In this document: piece after piece, positions 57,662-64,000 of the stretch
How positions within the stretch are numbered: position 1 is the stretch's first letter
How the letters are laid out: each line of letters opens with the position of its first letter
Assembly: GCA_003228115.1 (NCBI GenBank)
Contig: QEVV01000008.1
Coordinates: forward strand, 60,466 to 124,465
Source: Chloroflexota bacterium
GTDB lineage: Bacteria > Chloroflexota > Dehalococcoidia > Lucifugimonadales > SAR202-VII-2
Direction: 5' to 3'
Length of the DNA stretch: 64,000 bases
Translations under genes and position numbers: made by a program
The notes under the pieces: generated by a model
Seen by the model: only the letters and a program-made list of their open reading frames with translations
Databases searched by the model: none
What the model was told of the DNA's origin: nothing

Positions 57662-59089
57662 GTCGATCCACCACAGCGCCGCGATGGTCAGTACCCCGTG
57701 CGCCCAGGGCACGCGATTGTCTTCAAGTCACTGCTGAAGAAGCATGGCGTGCGCGTCGTCTCCATCACCGAGCCATCAGAGGACACGCCGACGGGCAAAC
57801 TGATGGAGGCCATCATTGAGAGCCTGGACGAGTTCTACTCGGCCAACCTGGCCCAGGACGTCCTCAGGGGCATGCGGGAGGCGGCTTCCCGAGGGTACTA
57901 CATGGGAAGTGTTCCACCCTACGGTTACCGTAGAGTAAAGATCCACGATGGTAAGAAAGAGCGTCCCCGCCTGGAGCTTGATGATGCGACGGCCCCGGTT
58001 GTCAGACGCATGTTCCAGATGGTGGCTCATGGAGCCGGCCTCAAGGATGTCACCCAGGCTCTCAATGGCGACGGAATCGCTGGGCCCAGCGGCAGGCTGT
58101 GGACCAAGACCGCTGTACACCGGATTCTCACCAACGAGGCGTATATGGGAACCCTGGTGTGGGGCCGAACCTCACAAGGTGGCCTTGCGCCGCAGCCAGT
58201 GCGGGTGGAAGGCGCTTGGGAGGCCCTGGTGGATAGGGAAACCTTCGAGAAGGTTGTGGGGCTGCTCAAGGGCCGGGCGTTTGACCGGTCCCACCCGCGC
58301 AGAACGTCCAGCCGATACCTGCTCAGCGGCTTGCTCCAATGCGGGTCCTGCGGGGGGAGCTTTGGAGGGCAGGAGGCTAAGAGCGGCCAGTTTGCCTACT
58401 ACGTTTGTGGCGCTCTGCTGAAGCGAGGAAAGGGGGCTTGCGACGCTCCGTATCTCAACGCTCGCCGGGTGGAGGCCCTGGTGGTGGCCAAGATAAAGGA
58501 GCGCATTCTGACTGAAGAGAACCTCCTAGAACTGGTTCGCTTGGTCAATGAGGAACTGGATGCAACCGCCCACGAATACCGGGACCGCCTCAATGTGGTC
58601 GAGGCCGATTTAGCCGATGTGAACCGCAGGCTGGAGCGGCTTTACGACGTGCTGGAAACCGGCAAACTGAACCAGGACGACCTCTATCCGAGGCTTCAGC
58701 TGCTTCGCCACCGGCAGGATCAACTCCGGGCCGCGCGGGCAGACATCGAAGACAGTCTTCAGGGGCGGCGGGAGCAAATCGGCGATCTTTCGGAGATCGT
58801 GAAGCACGTGGATGGCATGCGTTCGTTGCTGATGGAGACGAGCCTGGCAGAGCAGCGGGCCTTCATCAAGTCGTTCGTCCAGGAGATCGTGGTGACGGGT
58901 CAGGAAGCAATCCTCAGATACACTTTACCCTTGCCGCCCGACAGGCTCGGCCAACCTAGCGGTGGGGGAGAGGGTGAACTCTATGGAGTTCCTGCTATTG
59001 TACATGGTGGTACCCCTGCCCGGACTCGAACCGGGGCAATCGGTTTAGGAAACCGATGCTCTATCCGCCTGAGCTACAGGGGCACGTAG
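57653..59089 (+). CDS. Large serine recombinase lacking the N-terminal catalytic part
   Basis: Recognisable homology begins near 57716 (FKSLLKKHGVRVVSITEPSEDTPTGKLM), in the middle of the resolvase domain; the segment with the catalytic Ser and first ~100 residues is absent. The rest is complete: recombinase domain (TQALNGDGIAGPSGRLWTKTAV, RILTNEAYMGTLVWGR), zinc ribbon (LLQCGSCGGSFGG with YYVCG and GACDAP), coiled coil (~residues 300-385), ending QEIVVTGQEAILRYTLPLP. The last ~35 codons run through a tRNA-Arg gene on the other strand, so this end marks an integration junction. Without catalytic Ser it cannot cut DNA. No good start codon context. Confidence 0.82.
   Translation: MAHVDPPQRRDGQYPVRPGHAIVFKSLLKKHGVRVVSITEPSEDTPTGKLMEAIIESLDEFYSANLAQDVLRGMREAASRGYYMGSVPPYGYRRVKIHDGKKERPRLELDDATAPVVRRMFQMVAHGAGLKDVTQALNGDGIAGPSGRLWTKTAVHRILTNEAYMGTLVWGRTSQGGLAPQPVRVEGAWEALVDRETFEKVVGLLKGRAFDRSHPRRTSSRYLLSGLLQCGSCGGSFGGQEAKSGQFAYYVCGALLKRGKGACDAPYLNARRVEALVVAKIKERILTEENLLELVRLVNEELDATAHEYRDRLNVVEADLADVNRRLERLYDVLETGKLNQDDLYPRLQLLRHRQDQLRAARADIEDSLQGRREQIGDLSEIVKHVDGMRSLLMETSLAEQRAFIKSFVQEIVVTGQEAILRYTLPLPPDRLGQPSGGGEGELYGVPAIVHGGTPARTRTGAIGLGNRCSIRLSYRGT
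59008..59083 (-). tRNA. tRNA-Arg (CCT)
   Basis: Acceptor GCCCCTG with CAGGGGT (G-U at the first pair), A73 and encoded CCA. Anticodon loop TTCCTAA gives CCT, reading AGG. T loop TTCGAGT. Its 3' half overlaps the C-terminal frame of the convergent truncated recombinase, as expected of an element integrated at a tRNA 3' end. Confidence 0.95.
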
Positions 59090-59289
59090 TGAATCTGAGG
59101 GTTCAGGGGCGCGCCAGCGCCCCTTTTGCATCCCGGCTTGTTTCAATCCTTCCCGGCCGCCATTTTCCAGTTCCGTATAGTGTGAACGTCGGGTATGAGG
59201 AAGGGAGCAGTGGGTGGAACGGATAAGCCATGGCAAGGCTAGTACCTGCGTTTCACTCAACCACCGGACTAAGAACACCCAAATGTTTT

Positions 59290-59365
59290 TGGTGGAGATA
59301 GGGGGACTTGAACCCCCAACCTCGGCGTTGCGAACGCCGCGCTCTCCCAGTTGAGCTATATCCCC
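59290..59365 (-). tRNA. tRNA-Ala (CGC)
   Basis: Acceptor GGGGATA with TATCTCC, A73, encoded CCA. Anticodon stem CGGCG/CGCCG around TTCGCAA gives CGC. No G3-U70-free variant: G3 faces T70, the alanine identity pair. Same strand as the neighbouring tRNA genes for Arg and Ile. Confidence 0.95.
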
Positions 59366-59478
59366 ACGGGGGTGCGATTGAGTCCCTTCGGCCAAGCGTA
59401 GCAAACGCCTCAGGGGGTGTCAACGAACCCAATACAGCCAAGAGTTGGGGCAGAACAAAGGGAAGCGCTTTGGGGGAG

Positions 59479-59555
59479 TGGTGGGCCGAGATGGACTCGA
59501 ACCATCGGCCTCTGCTTTATCAGAGCAGTGCTCTAACCAGCTGAGCTACCGGCCC
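59479..59555 (-). tRNA. tRNA-Ile (GAT)
   Basis: Acceptor GGGCCGG with TCGGCCC, A73, encoded CCA. Anticodon stem CTGCT/AGCAG around CTGATAA gives GAT. Third member of a minus-strand tRNA trio (Ile, Ala, Arg in transcription order). Confidence 0.95.
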
Positions 59556-60160
59556 GCACCTTGCTAGGGCCCCGCCAAGCGCGGAGGAACGAGCTAGAGT
59601 GTAGCCGTGGTAAGTAGGGGGTGTCAATGGAACTCACGGCTGGCAGGGCCCTCCCTTGGCTACATTTGAGCCAAGTATCAGCCGATTAGTTTGTGCTTGA
59701 TGCTGGCGAATCCCGTCAACAAATCTGTGCTGCGAATGCAGCGCTGAGTGCTGAATGACTGAGGCCGGTCCTCATCAAGTTTCTTGGTGGGTCGGAGCGT
59801 CCCTGACCCTTGAGGCTGGATGATATCAGACAGAAGCGGGCAGGCTCCAGCGAACTGCAGGGGCCTGCCTGCAGAGGCCCCTGCGCTCAGGCGATGGACA
59901 GCTAGCCGGAGCGGCTATGGCACTAGAACATTCTTGCTACAGGGCTCGTCATCAGTAGACCAGAGTTGGCGTTGGCGTATACACGTCGTCAATGGGCTTT
60001 GCTAACAGAGTCATCGACGGTCGGCTTGCTCTGGACCTGCTCCGAAACAGTGCAGCAAGATGGAAGGGCCTTTGGGTTCAGAGACTTCAGTCGGCCGAAG
60101 GCTCCCTCCTTCTAGGACCGGCTATAACCCATGCTATAATTGGCGCTGAAGCGACTTGTT
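59556..60160. other. 605-base region between tRNA genes
   Basis: No gene recognised. Contains the promoter regions of the minus-strand tRNA trio and of the plus-strand tRNA-Ala(TGC), the latter with a perfect TATAAT at 60135-60140. Short open frames here show no protein character. Confidence 0.45.
60135..60140 (+). promoter_or_regulatory. Perfect -10 box of tRNA-Ala (TGC)
   Basis: TATAAT ending 20 bases before the tRNA. No convincing -35 box is seen at the usual distance. Confidence 0.45.
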
Positions 60161-60236
60161 GGGGCTGTAGCTCAGTTGGGAGAGCACCTGCTTTGCAAGC
60201 AGGGGGTCAGGGGTTCGAGTCCCCTCAGCTCCACCA
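60161..60236 (+). tRNA. tRNA-Ala (TGC)
   Basis: Acceptor GGGGCTG with CAGCTCC including the G3-U70 alanine identity pair, A73, encoded CCA. Anticodon stem CCTGC/GCAGG around TTTGCAA gives TGC. Most of the gene is overlapped on the other strand by the C-terminal codons of a serine recombinase. Confidence 0.96.
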
Positions 60237-61350
60237 CCTTGGTCGAATGTGTCAGCCAGAAGTCTTTGAACTCTGGCGTGAACTCGTAGGACTCGACTTG
60301 GCCCCGCCGCTTGTTCCATTTCCCGGACACCTTCACGCTGAAACGGCGGAGGACAAGACGGGTCAGGTCACGGAACCGTTCAGCCTCCATCTCCTTCAAA
60401 AGGCCAGGCAAGTCCTGGCTCACCAGCTTCATTGCAGCCTTTAGCTCCGCTCCCAGGGCGTTGCCGCTCTGCCCGGTGGAAAGCCGCTTGGATGCCCGCT
60501 CCTTCCGCTCCCTTAGCTCTAAGGTTTTCTGCCGGGCCGCTTCCAGGTCTAGGGCACCTACCGCCACGGCGTCAGCTAGTCGTTTGAGGCCCATGTCGGC
60601 TTCCTCTATGTCACCCTTGAGCTTGTTCGCCCTATCGTCGTCTCCAGCCATCTCTCTGGCAGCGTCCTCTAGGTAGCCCTGGAGGTTTATTTTCGCCAAT
60701 ACGCCGCCCATGAAGCTTTCTATAGCTGAGCGGGCAACCTCCTCAGACACGCATTCACCTGTGCACGCTACTTCTCCATGCTGGTGATGTCGGCGACACT
60801 GGTAGAAATGCCACTCAATCCGCGTTCCCCTGCGGTCCTTGTTGTGGCGCTGACCCACCGTGGCCGCTCCGCAGTGGCGGCACTTCAAAAGGCCGGAGAA
60901 CAGGAAGGGGCTTCCGATGGACTTAGGCGGCATCCAGGATCGTTGCTTCGCTAACTCCTGCGCTCGGTTGAATCGCTCGAAAGTGACGATCTGCAACTCA
61001 GGAACATGGCGCTCAACAGGCTGGTAACCCTTGAGGTGTTTTGACTTCACGTGTCGGCCCCAGACCACGATGCCTGCATAGATGGGGTTATCAATCATCC
61101 GGGTGATGTCCTGGGCGCGGAGGTTGTAGGTAACCTCACCAATTAGTATGCCGATCATTTTTGGTAAGAATTTTTCGTGGATCTCAATGGATACCGTGCC
61201 CCCGCTCCTCGGATCCATGTAGGCCTGGGCGGTGTTGAAAGAGCGGCGGAACGCGGTCACCTCTCTCTTGAGACGGCTTAGATGATTCTTAGCCCGTGAG
61301 ACTCGTGCGTACGCTCCATCGAGAGCTGGATTTCGTGCCTTTGCTTGCAC
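60172..61350 (-). CDS. Serine recombinase-like protein without catalytic domain
   Basis: 392 residues. It begins with a short basic helical region, not a resolvase domain, then the recombinase domain (AQDITRMIDNPIYAGIVVWGR), zinc ribbon (LLKCRHCGAATVGQ, WHFYQCRRH, ACTGECV), coiled coil (~230-300) and a C-terminal beta segment (LRRFSVKVSGKWNK). The last ~20 codons (VELRGLEPLTPCLQSRCSPN) are the antisense of tRNA-Ala(TGC). GTG 61350 is preceded by AGGAGG at seven bases, so the N-terminus seems real rather than decayed. It may bind att DNA without cutting, or need a separate catalytic partner. Convergent with the other truncated recombinase. Confidence 0.8.
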   Translation of the reverse strand: MQAKARNPALDGAYARVSRAKNHLSRLKREVTAFRRSFNTAQAYMDPRSGGTVSIEIHEKFLPKMIGILIGEVTYNLRAQDITRMIDNPIYAGIVVWGRHVKSKHLKGYQPVERHVPELQIVTFERFNRAQELAKQRSWMPPKSIGSPFLFSGLLKCRHCGAATVGQRHNKDRRGTRIEWHFYQCRRHHQHGEVACTGECVSEEVARSAIESFMGGVLAKINLQGYLEDAAREMAGDDDRANKLKGDIEEADMGLKRLADAVAVGALDLEAARQKTLELRERKERASKRLSTGQSGNALGAELKAAMKLVSQDLPGLLKEMEAERFRDLTRLVLRRFSVKVSGKWNKRRGQVESYEFTPEFKDFWLTHSTKVVELRGLEPLTPCLQSRCSPN

Positions 61351-61409
61351 GATGCAACCTCCTAATATGCCCTACTTGGCCCCTCTCCTTCCATACGCCC
61401 CTTCCATCC

Positions 61410-62060
61410 TCATCTCAGCCCCTCGCATGCGATTCCGTCCCCATCACCATCCAGCCGATGCCGGTCCGTCTCAGGCCCACCCGCCGCTTCGTAGAAGTCC
61501 TGGGCCTGACGCCAGGATGTGAAGTCCGAGCAGTCCCGGTCTGGCTCTGGGCCTGGCCCTGACTGCGGCCCTAGGAGCTTGCAGTTCCCCCAGATCCCAG
61601 CCTTTGCCTGTTGCGCCCGACCCTCTGCCTCTTGGAACGCTTTCTGATGCCGGTAGGCCGTTCTGTACGTGTACTCCTCACCATCGCCGCTTTCGATCAT
61701 GGCCTCTGCCACGTTCGTGCCATCAAGCCACACGTAGCGAAGCAGCCTGCCAAACACATCCTTGTCGCCTTGAGACGGGTCCGTCTCTAGCTCTACCCTC
61801 TGCCCTTCCATCAGCTCCTTGGCCTTGGCTGAGGCTTCAGGCCCCCAGCAGTCCACGGGTTGCCCTGGGGCCACCGTCTCCGGTGTGTCTATGCCGATGA
61901 GCCGCACCCGCTGAATATTGCCGTTGAGCCGCACATCGATGGTGTCTCCGTCTATGACTCGTGTTATTTCTGCCAGGGTGAAGCCCTGCGCTATCGTTGG
62001 CCCTGAGTTGCACGCCAGGAGGGCCAGGAGGAGGAGGGGGATGGTCAGGTATCTAAGCAA
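61410..62060 (-). CDS. Thermonuclease-family lipoprotein with excalibur calcium-binding domain
   Basis: 216 residues. Signal LRYLTIPLLLLALLAC with lipidation Cys17. SNase domain: ITRVIDGDTIDVRLNG, RVRLIGIDTPET (active Arg and Asp), DKDVFGRLLRYVWLDG (Glu position is Asp/Val-Phe-Gly-Arg type), HQKAFQEAEGRAQQAKAGIW. After a Gly/Pro linker comes an excalibur motif: CSDFTSWRQAQDFYEAAGG then RLDGDGDGIACEGL (DxDxDGxxCE). TTG 62060 with AGGAGAG six bases upstream gives a proper signal peptide; the ATG at 62114 would spoil it. Probably degrades extracellular DNA/RNA at the cell surface. Confidence 0.9.
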   Translation of the reverse strand: MLRYLTIPLLLLALLACNSGPTIAQGFTLAEITRVIDGDTIDVRLNGNIQRVRLIGIDTPETVAPGQPVDCWGPEASAKAKELMEGQRVELETDPSQGDKDVFGRLLRYVWLDGTNVAEAMIESGDGEEYTYRTAYRHQKAFQEAEGRAQQAKAGIWGNCKLLGPQSGPGPEPDRDCSDFTSWRQAQDFYEAAGGPETDRHRLDGDGDGIACEGLR

Positions 62061-62071
62061 AGGGCTCTCTC

Positions 62072-62611
62072 CTAGCTCATGCCCTGCATCAGAGCCTGGA
62101 CTGTTCCCTTCCAATACTCTTGCCCCTTTCGCATCGCCTCGTCCTCATACGAGGTACCATCGAATCCGACGAGTTCAAGGGCACTCCGAGACTTCGTCCA
62201 TGTCTGAAAATCGCCTAGCTCTTGAATTGTGTGATCTACCACCGAGCGGACTGCCTCCACTAGTTCCGGCGCGTCCCGGGGTGTTTGCAGAACTTGCCCT
62301 ATCCCCCGCGAAAAGCCCTCCAAGATTGGCGACAGCAGCAAGTTCGGTGCCACGAGATGGGAGGGCCGATTGCGGTGCAAGTTGCGATCCGAGAGGTTTT
62401 GAACTGACTGCCACCCCTCCAACCACAGTCTTAGTGAATCCAGCACCTGAGGCCTGGTAGGTTCGGAGGCCGCCTCCATCATCGCCAGAATCGGCCCATA
62501 GACCATCCCTATTCCGCATGCCGCCACCCACGAAGCGTCCACGGCGCTCTTCATTAGCCCCCTCTGCGCACGCGCTTCCACTCGGTCTGCCCAGCCGCCA
62601 ATTATTCCCAT
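62072..62611 (-). CDS. Hypothetical protein
   Basis: 179 residues from ATG 62611 (GAGGAG about nine bases upstream): MGIIGGWADRVEARAQRG, SWVAACGIGMVYGPILAMMEA (a moderately hydrophobic helix), LDSLRLWLEGWQSVQNLSD, a long amphipathic middle, and KSRSALELVGFDGTSYEDEA near the end. No known family recognised. It lies 11 bases before the thermonuclease start on the same strand, so the two may be cotranscribed. A longer frame to 62842 lacks protein character. Confidence 0.5.
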   Translation of the reverse strand: MGIIGGWADRVEARAQRGLMKSAVDASWVAACGIGMVYGPILAMMEAASEPTRPQVLDSLRLWLEGWQSVQNLSDRNLHRNRPSHLVAPNLLLSPILEGFSRGIGQVLQTPRDAPELVEAVRSVVDHTIQELGDFQTWTKSRSALELVGFDGTSYEDEAMRKGQEYWKGTVQALMQGMS

Positions 62612-62838
62612 TTCTATCCGCTCCTCGGTTGGCTCCCGCCTGACCCGAATCCTCTTTCGCACTAATTCCGCAAGACCAGCCAAAGACCTGGCCCTCCGAA
62701 CACTCCAAAGGCGATCCCGGCCCAGATAACGTCTCTGCCCCTGCCTTTCCCACGGACTGAGCGAGGCTGGAGAGCTAGGGTGATGTAGCCAAAAGCAGCC
62801 CAGAGGCCACCCGCTAGCAGCACCCAGCCGAGAACCTA

Positions 62839-63156
62839 TCAAGAGCCAGTACAGAAAAGATTTCCACAGTGCAGAACCTTAAGGTATCCATTGCCACCGG
62901 AAGCGAAGTAGCTGATGAGGCCCAGCCCATCAGCCCCAATGGTTATCGATGTGTAGTGGCCCACATCCCCTTCGCTGTCCAGGGTGGTTATCGTAGCCTG
63001 CGTGCAGGCAACATTCGAGCAATGGGCTACCTTCAGGCTACCGTTGTTTTCGTCGTGGTAGCTGATGAGGCCCAGTCCGTCATCCCCGATGGTTACCGAT
63101 GTGAACCCGCCCTTCGCTGTCCAGGGTTGCCGTTGTGGCCCCTGTGCAGGCAGCAT
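62839..63156 (-). pseudogene. Fragment of a repeat (propeller-like) protein
   Basis: Two copies of a ~48-residue repeat: TSVTIGDDGLGLISYHDENN-GSLKVAHCSNVACT and TSITIGADGLGLISYFASGG-NGYLKVLHCGNLFCT. Each repeat has IGxDGLGLISY and a xLKVxHCxNxxCT end, as in long surface proteins of Chloroflexota that carry many such units. Upstream, the other frame encodes ACTGATTATLDSEG, the end of a preceding repeat, so a frameshift lies near 63105. No signal peptide or further repeats remain. Probably a leftover of a larger gene. Confidence 0.6.
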
Positions 63157-63383
63157 CCTCGCTACTCAGTAGCTAGCCCAGTAGCCCTCCTTACTACCAG
63201 CCCCGCCTAAGCCCTAGTCTCCTCACCTTGACCCCTCAGCTATACTACCCCCAGAGGCATACTCATGCTGGATGACGGCTAGAACCTAACGGCTAGGAGT
63301 CCCATGGGGGATTAGATTCAAGGTGGGTATATATCTTTATCTCGCCCGCAATGGCATTGGGGTGAAAGAGGCTTTGGCTTGAT

Positions 63384-63983
63384 ATGAAATGTCCTACATG
63401 CGGTGACGATAATCCTGTGGGAGCTTCGCTCTGTAGACGGTGTGGCACACGCTTTAGTGCGACCCAAGTTACCGGTTCAACTCCACAGGAGATAGATGCT
63501 ACGGTGCAAGAGGCACCTAGCCCAGCCACCATCCCCGAGGATGCTATTATTGTCCTGCAATCCCAGTGGGCATATATGTTGCACACGGTACCGTGGTTGG
63601 TTTTCTTTGGGGGAGGCTTCGCTTTCGATTTCCTCACCTTTGGCTTTTTGCCAGCTGTGATGGCAATTTGCGCCATTGGATATCGGTATCTGGTTTTTCG
63701 CAGGACCGCCTACATCCTCACAGAGAAACACCTCGTCATCTTCCAGGGTTCACTGATGGGCCGGAATCGTATCGACGTTCCCTTCGCCGATCTGAATAAC
63801 ATTCGAGTCCAACCTGGAATGTTTGGGGGAATCCTAGGATATACAGGCGTGGGATTGCAGTTGGTGGACCAGCAAGTGGCTTTGCTCCACTACGTACCCA
63901 TAGCATCGCCCCTCTTGGAACACCTACGGGCACGCATGAATCCTGATTCACCTCACGAAGAAGAACCAGGCGAGAAGCTTTAA
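63384..63983 (+). CDS. Zinc-ribbon and bacterial PH domain membrane protein
   Basis: 199 residues. N-terminal zinc ribbon MKCPTCGDDNPVGASLCRRCG (two CxxC). A flexible Thr/Pro segment runs to ~50, followed by two membrane helices (~65-105: VPWLVFFGGGFAFDFLTF and VMAICAIGYRYLVF) and a bPH2/DUF304 domain (YILTEKHLVIFQGSLMG, RIDVPFADLNNIRVQPG, LGYTGVGLQLV). Such proteins are common and of unknown function, with the PH-like domain facing the cytoplasm. Start ATG 63384 begins exactly at the zinc ribbon; Shine-Dalgarno is weak. Confidence 0.88.
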   Translation: MKCPTCGDDNPVGASLCRRCGTRFSATQVTGSTPQEIDATVQEAPSPATIPEDAIIVLQSQWAYMLHTVPWLVFFGGGFAFDFLTFGFLPAVMAICAIGYRYLVFRRTAYILTEKHLVIFQGSLMGRNRIDVPFADLNNIRVQPGMFGGILGYTGVGLQLVDQQVALLHYVPIASPLLEHLRARMNPDSPHEEEPGEKL

Positions 63984-64000
63984 GAGGCCCTACCTCACAA

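Noticed and set aside
58990..59089. C-terminal 35 residues of the plus-strand recombinase as a protein domain
   Set aside because: They are the antisense translation of tRNA-Arg(CCT), not a conserved protein region; likewise the last ~20 residues at 60172-60236 are antisense tRNA-Ala.

Overview
The window reads as a chromosomal segment of a free-living bacterium with moderately high GC. Gene content points to Chloroflexota, most like Dehalococcoidia/SAR202-type catabolic generalists. The clues are five paralogous metal-dependent amidohydrolases (PF04909 type), a Rieske oxygenase, a luciferase-like flavin oxidoreductase, a bicupin ring-cleavage dioxygenase, HyuA/HyuB, a xanthine-dehydrogenase-type molybdenum enzyme, and an ECF sigma factor paired with a DUF5667 protein. 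The assignment is inference from gene content; there is no rRNA in the window.

Layout. 1-3.1 kb (minus): DUF5667 protein, ECF sigma factor, two MaoC/hotdog dehydratases, PHP phosphoesterase. 3.5-8.8 kb: TIGR01777 epimerase, two tandem half-size permeases, two half-size EamA transporters, SMP-30 lactonase, SAM hydrolase. 9-11.6 kb: gatA and gatC, a glutaredoxin-like protein, tRNA-Asp, a strong bidirectional terminator. 11.6-20 kb: frameshifted FAD oxidase, ABC exporter, MFS transporter, gentisate-dioxygenase-like bicupin, UDP-xylose synthase and UDP-glucose dehydrogenase. 20-31 kb: a catabolic cluster of four amidohydrolases, core MetE, a racemase-fold protein, a solute-binding lipoprotein with a fused permease, and an SDR. 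31-42.4 kb: Nal1-like peptidase, HyuAB, Rieske oxygenase, ferritin-like protein, fifth amidohydrolase, LLM oxidoreductase, a second binding protein. 42.4-49.8 kb: IMPase-family protein, TfoX, TrpRS, a two-gene operon that looks like two selenoproteins, and a three-subunit molybdenum hydroxylase. 50-54 kb: cell-surface glycan genes, one truncated. 54.7-61.4 kb: mobile island with a decayed transposase, a serine recombinase, a tandem family of unknown small proteins, and two serine recombinases without catalytic domains converging on four tRNA genes. 61.4-64 kb: thermonuclease lipoprotein, hypotheticals, a zinc-ribbon/PH-domain membrane protein.

Most striking is the minus-strand pair at 44951-46014. 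A DsrE-like protein and an ArsM-like methyltransferase each carry one in-frame UGA exactly where relatives have the redox or catalytic cysteine. In each, coding resumes in the same frame, and a stem-loop with G in its tip lies about 18-22 nt after the UGA, as in bacterial SECIS elements. Conventional gene calling would truncate or lose both. Other notable structures are near-loopless palindromic terminators, mostly between convergent genes, and a three-copy hairpin repeat placed just before the start of each successive gene in the mobile island.
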